DNA from: an uncultured Bacteroidia bacterium
GTDB taxonomy: Bacteria > Bacteroidota > Bacteroidia > Bacteroidales > UBA932
Length of the DNA stretch: 64,000 nucleotides
Assembly (NCBI GenBank): GCA_902785575.1
Contig: CACZZF010000006.1
Coordinates: forward strand, 1-64,000
Direction: 5' to 3'
A model generated the notes under the pieces. The model did no database searches. It worked only from the letters and a program-made list of their open reading frames with translations, and was not told the DNA's origin. Positions 31,923 to 40,027 of this stretch are shown here, in pieces. How positions within the stretch are numbered: position 1 is the stretch's first letter; every line of letters starts with the position of its first letter. The translations under genes and the position numbers were made by a program.

Positions 31923-31996
31923 ATTGTAAACGGTTTGGTTACTTCTTCTTTCTCTAAACCAGAACTTCGAGACCTCCTTAACGGAAGTGTTTTTTA

Positions 31997-32004
31997 CAAA
32001 AATA
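31997..32004 (-). promoter_or_regulatory. -7 box TATTTTTG upstream of the TfoX-like gene
   Basis: Minus-strand TATTTTTG matches TAnnTTTG, about 75 bases before the ATG at 31922. Confidence 0.4.
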
Positions 32005-32900
32005 GCAAATCCTTAATTACTGAAAAAAGTATTGTTGAAGTGAACCGCCAATTCGGCGGCATATGTGCCTTGCGTTTTACATAGCCTCTTGATTTACAAC
32101 ACTTTAAGCAACTATGAATGGTATACCTGCATTCAGAACGCCTAACGATACAGCCGCCGTGTTATGGAAGTAATTGGAATATAGTTATTTACCATATCAG
32201 ATGGTCCGAAAAAGCACACCATCTAATCAAGCAACCAATTGATGCTGAATAGGTTGCATAACACGCCACCAGGCCCAAAAACGATGACACACGACGCCAC
32301 TGTTTTTGACGTTCGCATCGCCTTTTCATGAAAATCAGAATCGGGTCCCAAGCCTAGGACACCGATCGGCGTATTTCGTGTCGCAAGGCTCTTTCCTGAG
32401 GTTTCAAGGCACCGTTCAGCGGGAACCGTGTCAGCAGCAAGACCCAAGTCAGCAGCAATAAAGGCATCGAAACGACGCCTACTCCTTCAAAAGTGCCTTT
32501 ACGGTGTCATTTCAAATGGCGTAGTGCTCCCTTATCCTCCCATGCTGTTTTTAACATTTGCTCATGACACGGAATACCTGTGGCACACACATGCACTTAG
32601 GGATATGTGGTACGAAGACGATGGTGAAGACTACGGCATGTCCTTGATAAGAATTGCAGGCTTAATGTCCCGACTCTCGGATGCGAGGGTAAATGGATTG
32701 TCCCAGATACTGGAGTGATTACTCAAGTCCCTGTCATATCGAATAGATCCGACAGTCTTTTATCATGAGAAATACCCTGCTCAGTATAGCAACGAGTGGT
32801 ATTTCGTGGTATTATTCCAACTTCGCGAAATATGGCTTCGCAGACACAAATTACATTTGCCATCAGAACGAGGGAATGACTATTAGAAAAGAAAAATGGT

Positions 32901-32908
32901 TATCTTTG
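32901..32908 (+). promoter_or_regulatory. -7 box TATCTTTG upstream of the DUF3825-like gene
   Basis: TATCTTTG matches TAnnTTTG, 150 bases before the ATG at 33059. If used, the message would have an unusually long 5' leader for this window. Confidence 0.35.
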
Positions 32909-33058
32909 TTTTAGGATGTCCATGGGCCACTATTGAGAGGTGTTATAATACCAAGAAGAATCCGAGGTCTCTCCCTCCCGATTCGTCAGCTATCAGAGGG
33001 ATTAGAATCTTAGTTTTAATTAGCGGATTTAAACAAATAACTATAATGCAATTATATT

Positions 33059-34285
33059 ATGAATAGTAATGCAACTACAACAAAAACAGGGCTTAGGAAA
33101 TTTGGGTTTATTCCGCAGATGGATTATAAACTTAGCGAGCTTTCCTCACTAAGTAGTGAGCATCCTTCTTTCGAAATAGCAGATGTTGATGCTTTGGTCG
33201 AAGACTCAAATCCTATTTTATTAAATAGTAGAGGGTGGGATAATTACAATTATGAACCTATAGATCCGAAATGGGCAATGTACAAACTTGTCCCTACGGG
33301 ACTCTTGACTGATAAAGGAGAGGACATATTTGGACTATTTGTTTTGAATAAGAAAAAAAACAATTTCTGTGGCGTCATTTGGGGAACGAGAAAGGGTTTA
33401 GAGCGTCGCATTAATTTGGATAGTAAATTCAGAATCGACAGAATCTGTTTTGATAATGAACAAGATGGGAATGACTTCTTGAAAACCGTGGCTGAAAGAG
33501 CTATCCCCGAAGCATGGACATTTAACACCGAGAAGGGCATCGGGTCATATCCCATCCTACGTTCCTACCTAGAGAACATCTTGATTAAGTTAGGGAAGGA
33601 AGCAGAGTCAGGCTCCAATAATAAGCTAATCTATAACGCATCGCATAGTAAAGTTATGTTTAATACTAATCTATTAGATATATTTAGCCGCGATGTCATT
33701 GTAATTGCCGATGTCAGAACCTTGGAGAATGGCGAGGAGTATTTTATACGTCCAGTGTTATCCAATGGTAGTCTTGCCCAGATAAAAGCCGGATTTAATA
33801 AAAGGGACAACCCTGCTCCAGCCGAGTTTTTTCAGGATGTAAACGATGTAGTCTTTCAAACAAATTGGACTGTGGATGAGGATTTCGAATCCTACAAACA
33901 TATTATTGAAAAACGATTGTTCCGCTTTCCACCGGAATACCAAAACAAACCGACTGAGGAACTTGCACGTAAGTTAAAAGATGCAATTGATTTTGCAGTT
34001 TCTCTCACTAAGAGGAACTACAAATTTGTTGTTCCAATGTATCGACCTCAGATTGATGCTATTCAGTTATTGATGCCTATCTACCTTAGTGGGAGTTTCA
34101 AGAATGGCCCTGATTTCGCTTTGGTTCTTACGCCAAATCCAGTTCATGAGATTTACGAGCCGGAGACGATCCTTACTTTGCATGCCGCATATCAGGACGC
34201 CAGACTTATTGCGAAGCCTGACGAAACATGGTTGAATCCAGTTGGTATCTTTGATAATACTGGCAGTGTTGAGGAAGATGAATAG
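33059..34285 (+). CDS. DUF3825-like protein
   Basis: 408 residues, cytoplasmic, no signal. The central and C-terminal parts (AMYKLVPTGLLTDKGEDIFG, KVMFNTNLLDIFSRDVIVIAD, LTKRNYKFVVPMYRPQID, LTPNPVHEIYEPETILTLH) look like the DUF3825 family, which has been found linked to RNA-binding domains in other bacteria. The first 50 residues are different and low in complexity. It is followed by a terminator hairpin and then a WYL regulator on the same strand. Molecular role is unknown; a link to nucleic acid sensing is an inference from family context. Confidence 0.55.
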   Translation: MNSNATTTKTGLRKFGFIPQMDYKLSELSSLSSEHPSFEIADVDALVEDSNPILLNSRGWDNYNYEPIDPKWAMYKLVPTGLLTDKGEDIFGLFVLNKKKNNFCGVIWGTRKGLERRINLDSKFRIDRICFDNEQDGNDFLKTVAERAIPEAWTFNTEKGIGSYPILRSYLENILIKLGKEAESGSNNKLIYNASHSKVMFNTNLLDIFSRDVIVIADVRTLENGEEYFIRPVLSNGSLAQIKAGFNKRDNPAPAEFFQDVNDVVFQTNWTVDEDFESYKHIIEKRLFRFPPEYQNKPTEELARKLKDAIDFAVSLTKRNYKFVVPMYRPQIDAIQLLMPIYLSGSFKNGPDFALVLTPNPVHEIYEPETILTLHAAYQDARLIAKPDETWLNPVGIFDNTGSVEEDE

Positions 34286-34312
34286 TTATTTGAGTTAAAT
34301 AACTCACTTGAG

Positions 34313-34342
34313 AATGGCGCTCATTAGGACGCCATTTCTTTT
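34313..34342 (+). terminator. Terminator hairpin after the DUF3825-like gene
   Basis: AATGGCG (34313-34319) pairs with CGCCATT (34330-34336) and is followed by TCTTTT. A second weaker hairpin (AGTTATTT with AAATAACT, 34284-34304) overlaps the stop codon. Confidence 0.6.
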
Positions 34343-34384
34343 GTACCTTACGCTCTCGCGAAAATACATTTCGCAGAATATCCT

Positions 34385-34392
34385 TATCTTTG
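34385..34392 (+). promoter_or_regulatory. -7 box TATCTTTG for the WYL regulator
   Basis: TATCTTTG matches TAnnTTTG and ends 24 bases before the ATG at 34417, so the regulator probably has its own promoter. Confidence 0.5.
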
Positions 34393-34416
34393 TCTTCGTA
34401 ACCAACTATAAGCAGT

Positions 34417-35505
34417 ATGCCAGCAAACAAAAACGCCATCGTAAGATACAGGATTCTGGACAGGAAACTGTCTGACCAGCACCATTACTACACCCGCACC
34501 CAGTTATTGAATGCGGTTAACGATTATCTAAAGGGCATTGACGAATCCCTTCAGGTCAGCAAGCGTACAATAGAGATGGACTTGAGGGATATGGAGGACA
34601 TTTTCCATGTTGACCTTGATGAGAGCATGGATATCAACGGGAAAACGATAATTCGGTATGCTGATCAGACGAGATCCATCTTCTCAAAACCACTATCGGA
34701 CGATGAGAAAATGCTTCTGAATGAAGTGTTAAGTACACTTGGACAGTTCTCTGGGTTGGATAATTTCGTGTGGCTGGATGACTTAAAAACAAAAATAGGG
34801 AGCCAGTTTTCTTTCGGCGGAAGTGAGTTTGACGCAGGGAGTGGTGTCCCGCAGAGAAAAGTGATTAGTTTCAGCTCAAACGAATTCCTTCAGAACAAGG
34901 AGTATTTGGGATGGTTCTTCTCTGCTATTACCAACAAGAAAGTCGTCTCAATTACATACCGGAAATTTGATGCTGACAAAGCACAGGAAATCATTGCCTA
35001 CCCTTATATGCTAAAACAGTATCGGGACAGGTGGTACCTGTTGTGCACTCCCACCCGCAACAAAAAGCAGCCATACAACCCACATTTCATTGCCAATATT
35101 CCGCTGGACAGGATCGAGGCATATGAGGAAGTGCAAAACATTCCTTATGTAGAGTGTCAGGTTGAGATAGACGAACTCTTTGACGATATCGTGGGAGTGA
35201 CATATTACTGGGATAAACCCGTAGAACACGTTGTGTTCGCTGTTCACAAATCATCTGCCAACTATATCCGCACGAAACCTATGCACCCATATCAGGCCGA
35301 ACTGTCGAAGGAGGAACAAGCCAAACTGCATCGAGAGAACCCCAAACTGGAAGATTATTCCTTTTTCTCCCTGGATTGTAAATTGAATTACGAACTATCG
35401 TCCTTGTTTAGGAGTTATGGGCCCAATCTGATTGTCATTTCGCCGGAGTCTCTGAGGATGGAAATGAAAGAAAACGTTTTTAAAATGCTCGAACTATACA
35501 AGTAG
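34417..35505 (+). CDS. WYL domain transcriptional regulator
   Basis: 362 residues. An N-terminal winged helix (residues 1-75, LQVSKRTIEMDLRDME as recognition region) is followed by a WYL domain in which the motif reads RDRWYLLCTPTRN near residue 205, and a C-terminal WCX-like extension (FFSLDCKLNYELSSLFRSYG). WYL proteins bind nucleotide or nucleic acid ligands and often control phage-defence and stress loci. Here it lies next to a DUF3825-like gene, an unknown gene and a helicase, which fits control of an accessory locus. Confidence 0.87.
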   Translation: MPANKNAIVRYRILDRKLSDQHHYYTRTQLLNAVNDYLKGIDESLQVSKRTIEMDLRDMEDIFHVDLDESMDINGKTIIRYADQTRSIFSKPLSDDEKMLLNEVLSTLGQFSGLDNFVWLDDLKTKIGSQFSFGGSEFDAGSGVPQRKVISFSSNEFLQNKEYLGWFFSAITNKKVVSITYRKFDADKAQEIIAYPYMLKQYRDRWYLLCTPTRNKKQPYNPHFIANIPLDRIEAYEEVQNIPYVECQVEIDELFDDIVGVTYYWDKPVEHVVFAVHKSSANYIRTKPMHPYQAELSKEEQAKLHRENPKLEDYSFFSLDCKLNYELSSLFRSYGPNLIVISPESLRMEMKENVFKMLELYK

Positions 35506-35552
35506 CATTGGGGCCAATAACACGTTTAGAACAGAAATATTTTTTGTATACT

Positions 35553-36683
35553 CTAAAGCCATAGTTTTTTGTTTTCTTCTTTGTTTGGATACTCTCGTGA
35601 ATACTTACCAAACCAAATAATAACATCACACATCAGATAAGCAGTGCTATATAGGAGATACGGAGTATTCATATACTGTAAGTATTTCTGCAATTTGATT
35701 CCCTCAGAGGTTGATTTATCCGAGTGAGAGCCAGGGTTGGTCACATCTTTAATGAATCTAACGTTTTCTTCAATAAGTGGAGGGAAATGAGTTTTCTTAC
35801 ACTGAACAAATCCGCAGTTATTCGCTTTTCGTCCTGACATAAAGTGAAAGGAATTGCTAATATTTACATCACCTGACACAATACAGTTATCATGAAGGAA
35901 TCCCATTTGATTGGCTGCTCTGAAAAAATATTCCAGTATGATACGTAAACTATTAAACCTATTTATTGTGTCTATCTCCAATCCTGATGTCGCCGCTCCA
36001 ATAATTTCACGAAGATAACGGATGCAGTACTGTTTAGACGGCTCATCATTAAAATACGTATTTATGGTATCGTAAACATCCTCCAATTGACTGGAGATTA
36101 AAGCTTCAGCTTTCAGTAATTCATCCTGAACTTCTAAAGAAGGAACGCCAATCCACAAGTCATATAGATCAAACCTGCTTACCTCATGATAAATTTGATA
36201 AATATTCCAAGCTTGCTCACGCACATATTCTGATGTTAATTCCCGTAGAATATACTCTCTTCTAGCTAAGCCATCGGATTTAGCCGCAAAATGAGCAATG
36301 GTTTTACAGACAGGAACTATCTTCGACATATTTGACATTTTCCCAACTTTAATATGCCCATCGACAAATACCGCATATCCACCATTATTATTATCAGTAT
36401 CATATACTTCCAAAGCATTAACGAATTTATTTAACGATGACTGATAACTGCGTTTCCAATAAGGAGCTTCTGTTATAGAGTGACTATCAATATCACAATT
36501 ACGATAATCGCAGCTCAAATTGACTGGCCGTATGTAGGGAATTTCGTTTCTCGGCGAATCAATGTACCATGCAATGGTGTCTTCCTTTATTGCCAAGTCA
36601 TTCACTAATTCTCTTAGTTTGAAATAAGTATACCCATTTTGTAGAACGGGCAAACTATTGTAAACTGCATCAATATTATTCAT
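35553..36683 (-). CDS. Unknown helical protein, 376 residues
   Basis: Not recognised. No signal peptide or membrane helix. Residues 130-260 are strongly helical (REYILRELTSEYVREQAWNI, LRIILEYFFRAANQMGFLHD). A cluster FVQCKKTHFPPLIEENVRF and IKDVTNPGSHSDKS near residue 310 could be a functional site; helices around such an NPxSH segment recall HEPN-like domains, but this is weak. The gene is AT rich, transcribed toward the WYL gene and away from the helicase. Its 5' flank is 150 bases shared with the helicase promoter. Confidence 0.6.
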   Translation of the reverse strand: MNNIDAVYNSLPVLQNGYTYFKLRELVNDLAIKEDTIAWYIDSPRNEIPYIRPVNLSCDYRNCDIDSHSITEAPYWKRSYQSSLNKFVNALEVYDTDNNNGGYAVFVDGHIKVGKMSNMSKIVPVCKTIAHFAAKSDGLARREYILRELTSEYVREQAWNIYQIYHEVSRFDLYDLWIGVPSLEVQDELLKAEALISSQLEDVYDTINTYFNDEPSKQYCIRYLREIIGAATSGLEIDTINRFNSLRIILEYFFRAANQMGFLHDNCIVSGDVNISNSFHFMSGRKANNCGFVQCKKTHFPPLIEENVRFIKDVTNPGSHSDKSTSEGIKLQKYLQYMNTPYLLYSTAYLMCDVIIWFGKYSREYPNKEENKKLWL

Positions 36684-36805
36684 GACCCATAAAAAAGATT
36701 ACCACAAATCTACTTGTTTTAGGTGTCTTTTCAAAACAGAATCTTTGAATAGTAAGGGTAACGATAGAAAGCTATGATGCGAAAAAACACTGCGCGTCGT
36801 GGTTT

Positions 36806-36813
36806 TACCTTTG
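36806..36813 (+). promoter_or_regulatory. -7 box TACCTTTG for the helicase gene
   Basis: TACCTTTG matches TAnnTTTG and ends 22 bases before the ATG at 36836. Confidence 0.5.
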
Positions 36814-36835
36814 TCGTGAAAAAAAAACAATTGTC

Positions 36836-38905
36836 ATGCAAACCTCTTTCGACGCTAACAACATTGAGCAAAATCATGCCTTTGACATGATCGCCAAGAC
36901 TAATAATTCTTTCTTTCTCACAGGCCGTGCGGGAACAGGTAAGACCACGTTCCTAAAAATGGCCCAGGAAAAGATTGACAAGAAGTTCATCGTTCTGGCT
37001 CCTACGGGGATTGCTGCAATTAACGCTGGAGGTCAAACCATTCACTCCTTCTTCGGACTTGATTTCGGAGTACTTGGCCCTGGCGACATCGGCACAATGA
37101 ATGCCAATAAAATCTCCCTCGTGAGGCACATAGACACAATCATCATTGATGAAGTGTCAATGGTCAGGTGCGATATAATGGATGCGATAGACAGGACACT
37201 TCGTTTTTACCGTAAGAATTCAGCGCCCTTCGGCGGACTGCAGATGGTATTCGTCGGAGACATGTTTCAATTGGAACCGGTAGTAACTCAGGAGGATCGC
37301 AAAATACTGATGGACCTGTACCACTCGAGCTCATTCTATTTCTATAAATCGGCTGTAATCCAACGTTATGGGTTGCCCAAGATTGAGTTCATGAAGATTT
37401 ACCGGCAATCGGATCCCGTATTTATCGAACTCTTGGAACATGTAAGGACGGGCACCGTCTCTTATCGGGATATGCTGCGTATTAACAGCCGGGTAGTTGT
37501 CCCTGGAGAAGGAAGTCAAAAATTAAAAGTAACGTTGACATGCACCAAAAAGGCGGCCCAGCTCATAAATGAAGAGAGGCTTGCGGAATTGGATGGAGAC
37601 CTGATGGTCTATGAAGCCGAACATGCAGGAGACTCCAGAAAGTGCCAAGACGCTGCTGAGGACAAATTGTATCTACGTGTCGGTGCTCAGGTAATGTTCA
37701 CAAGAAATGATTCATTCCAGAGATGGGCTAATGGAACACTAGCAACCATCGACAGTCTTACAGATGACTGTATAAAAGTACGTTTTGACGATGGATCTAC
37801 TCAAGAGGTTCAACGGGTCAAGTGGGAAAGCATCGAATACAAATTCGATGAGGCCACGAAGTCAAGCGTCAAGAAAACGATAGGTTCTGTAACGCAATAT
37901 CCTTTGAAGCTTGCATGGGCAATTACTATCCATAAAAGCCAATCCTTGACTTTTGACCGGGTTGCAATAGACTTTGGCAAGAGTGCATTCACGAATGGTC
38001 AGGCATACGTTGCATTAAGCCGCTCTCGCTCGCTGGAAGGATTGGAGCTGCTCCGTCCAATGACCTTATCTTCCGTACTTGTATCCAAGGATGTTCTTGA
38101 CTTTTCCTCAGATATAAACAACACTGAGAAGATTATGCGGGAAATCAAAATCGGTGTTGCCATAAACTGCTTTATCAAAAACATGGATTGCGATGGTGCC
38201 GCCACCACGCTATATGAAATGGCTGCCGAAGAAGTCAATCAGGGGAATTACGATTATGCGTCTGAACTTATGGCCAGGGCAATGTCTTATGTTGTTGATG
38301 ATGAATGTCTAAAAGGTAAGGAGTGGAAGACGACAGAAAGTGATAACGTCGAGTATCGTCTTATGGATGCCATCGGTTTGTTCTATGCCGGCAAAAAGGA
38401 TGAATCCGAAAGAATCATTGCAGAAATGTTTCCTATTCTGGATTCGAATTTCGACGGACTATACATCCTCTCACGCTGTTATGAGGAGAAGGAGGAGTGG
38501 GATAAAGTGGATGAAACATATAAGAAGATGATGGCCCTTTTTAACCAGTCCAGAGAGATGGGACTGGATTCCATTTCATATCGTAAATTCAAGTACAGAC
38601 TGGCCATCCTGAACGAGCGGGTCTATTCCGATCCAGGTGCAGGCCTAATGCGCCAGCTGCTAGCCGAGAACCCAGCGTATGACAAGTATCACACCGCCCT
38701 TAGGTCGATGTTGATCGGCAATGCCGAAGCTCACCAGGAACTTGAGGAAGAGACGGATAACCCCATCGCAGCCCTGTTGTTCGACAGGGAGAAAGATGAT
38801 GCCACTTTTCTCGAACTTCTGCGAGACGAGAGGGATAAGAAGTCGGTCAATTGGAATTCATATCGGAGATTCATCAACAATCTCAAACTCGCAATGCCAT
38901 GTTAA
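36836..38905 (+). CDS. PIF1-like AAA helicase with helical repeat C-terminus
   Basis: 689 residues. Walker A is GRAGTGKTT (residues 30-38), Walker B IIIDEVSM near 105, motif III GDMFQLEPV, and the SF1 motifs V/VI HKSQSLTFDRVAIDFG and YVALSRSRSLEGLELL near residue 400. This is the PIF1/RecD2 layout of a 5'-3' DNA helicase. Residues 430-689 lack helicase motifs and look like TPR-type helical repeats (ESERIIAEMFPILDSNFDG, LYILSRCYEEKEEWDKVDET), perhaps for protein contacts. The next gene starts 24 bases downstream. Confidence 0.9.
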   Translation: MQTSFDANNIEQNHAFDMIAKTNNSFFLTGRAGTGKTTFLKMAQEKIDKKFIVLAPTGIAAINAGGQTIHSFFGLDFGVLGPGDIGTMNANKISLVRHIDTIIIDEVSMVRCDIMDAIDRTLRFYRKNSAPFGGLQMVFVGDMFQLEPVVTQEDRKILMDLYHSSSFYFYKSAVIQRYGLPKIEFMKIYRQSDPVFIELLEHVRTGTVSYRDMLRINSRVVVPGEGSQKLKVTLTCTKKAAQLINEERLAELDGDLMVYEAEHAGDSRKCQDAAEDKLYLRVGAQVMFTRNDSFQRWANGTLATIDSLTDDCIKVRFDDGSTQEVQRVKWESIEYKFDEATKSSVKKTIGSVTQYPLKLAWAITIHKSQSLTFDRVAIDFGKSAFTNGQAYVALSRSRSLEGLELLRPMTLSSVLVSKDVLDFSSDINNTEKIMREIKIGVAINCFIKNMDCDGAATTLYEMAAEEVNQGNYDYASELMARAMSYVVDDECLKGKEWKTTESDNVEYRLMDAIGLFYAGKKDESERIIAEMFPILDSNFDGLYILSRCYEEKEEWDKVDETYKKMMALFNQSREMGLDSISYRKFKYRLAILNERVYSDPGAGLMRQLLAENPAYDKYHTALRSMLIGNAEAHQELEEETDNPIAALLFDREKDDATFLELLRDERDKKSVNWNSYRRFINNLKLAMPC

Positions 38906-38927
38906 AGATTATAATAATCTTTCTTTT
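38904..38927 (+). terminator. Possible AT-rich terminator after the helicase gene
   Basis: AAAGATTA (38904-38911) pairs with TAATCTTT (38915-38922), then CTTTT. The stem lacks GC pairs, so it is weak; it overlaps the helicase stop. Confidence 0.35.
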
Positions 38928-38929
38928 GT

Positions 38930-40027
38930 ATGATAGGTCTCATTATTAAACAATTGCCTATATTACTCTTTGTCTCGTGCTGGATTGTTCTATTCCCATC
39001 CTGCATGACCAAGGGCAAAGATGAAGCCAGGTTCAAACAAGACGTAACTAAAGAGTCCTCATCGGATTCCCACAACGCGGTCTATTATTGGAAGACCGTA
39101 TTCCAACTGTCGGAGGAGGAGCGGCGGTTCATTAAGGAACACGCTATAGACAGGATATACCTGCGTCTATTCGATGTTGATGTCTCGGAAACAATTGGTA
39201 GCGAATACGATGGCATAGTCCCTGTTGCGACAACCACATTCAAGGACTCAATCCCGAAGGGAGTGGAAATCGTACCCACCTTTTTCATAACGGTAGGTGC
39301 AATAAAGGAGATGATCGGCTTAAATCTAAGTAGCGAACAACTCTCTGCGAAGATTCTGAGAAGGATTCTGAACATGGCTGATTACAATGACCTGGGACGC
39401 ATACGGGAAATCCAACTGGACTGTGACTGGACCGCCGCAACTCAAAGAGGCTATTTCGATCTATGCAAGGGACTAAGGTCAAAGGCCGGAAAAGAAGGAA
39501 TATCAGTTAGTTCCACCATTCGGCTCCATCAACTACTCCTCGATCCCCCACCAGTTGATCGAGGAGTACTTATGCTGTACAATACAGGATCTTTTAAAGT
39601 TCCGGGTAAAAGGAATTCAATTCTTAGATATGACGATGTCAAGCAATATCTTAAAGGCCGAAGGATTGACTATCCTATTCCGTTGGACTTTGCTTATCCC
39701 GCATACTGTTGGGGCGTGTGGTTCCAGGACGGAGTATTCATGTCGCTGCTACATCATTCTGATTTCAGTGACGAGAGTTGCTTCAAGGATAAAGATGGCG
39801 ACGGTATTTACTCTGTTATCAAGGATTGCGTTATTGACGGGCATGAGCTTGAAAGCGGCGACTGCATAAGGTTGGAAAAGCCTTCGTTCGAGACAATACA
39901 GAAAGTATCCCGACTCGTAAAAAAGTCTTTCCCGGAGACCACCCATCGAAATATCATATATCATCTCGATTCCACGCTATTATCCATATTCACTGATGAT
40001 GAGATTAAGGACATTTATAGTTTTTAG
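38930..40027 (+). CDS. Unknown lipoprotein, 365 residues, TIM-barrel-like
   Basis: The N-terminus has a long hydrophobic segment and the lipobox LFPSCMTKG. The body alternates beta strands and helices (RIYLRLFDVDVSE, VEIVPTFFITVGAIKEM, IREIQLDCDWTAATQRGYFD, IDYPIPLDFAYPAYCWGVWF), which looks like a TIM barrel in which the DCDW and Asp/Tyr residues could form a site. No named family was recognised with confidence. The last 32 bases overlap the next gene, so the two are expressed together. Confidence 0.65.
   Translation: MIGLIIKQLPILLFVSCWIVLFPSCMTKGKDEARFKQDVTKESSSDSHNAVYYWKTVFQLSEEERRFIKEHAIDRIYLRLFDVDVSETIGSEYDGIVPVATTTFKDSIPKGVEIVPTFFITVGAIKEMIGLNLSSEQLSAKILRRILNMADYNDLGRIREIQLDCDWTAATQRGYFDLCKGLRSKAGKEGISVSSTIRLHQLLLDPPPVDRGVLMLYNTGSFKVPGKRNSILRYDDVKQYLKGRRIDYPIPLDFAYPAYCWGVWFQDGVFMSLLHHSDFSDESCFKDKDGDGIYSVIKDCVIDGHELESGDCIRLEKPSFETIQKVSRLVKKSFPETTHRNIIYHLDSTLLSIFTDDEIKDIYSF

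Larger units (their letters stand above)
31923..33058. other. Gene-poor, AT-rich stretch at the left edge of the accessory region
   Basis: No convincing complete gene was found in these 1.1 kb. A plus-strand frame ends at 32084 (…EVNRQFGGICALRFT) and another runs 32428-32718 (96 codons, ending DARVNGLSQILE); both may be decayed gene pieces. The stretch marks the change from the GC-richer sugar-use block to the AT-richer region that follows. A -7 box at 32901-32908 is the only clear signal. Confidence 0.5.
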
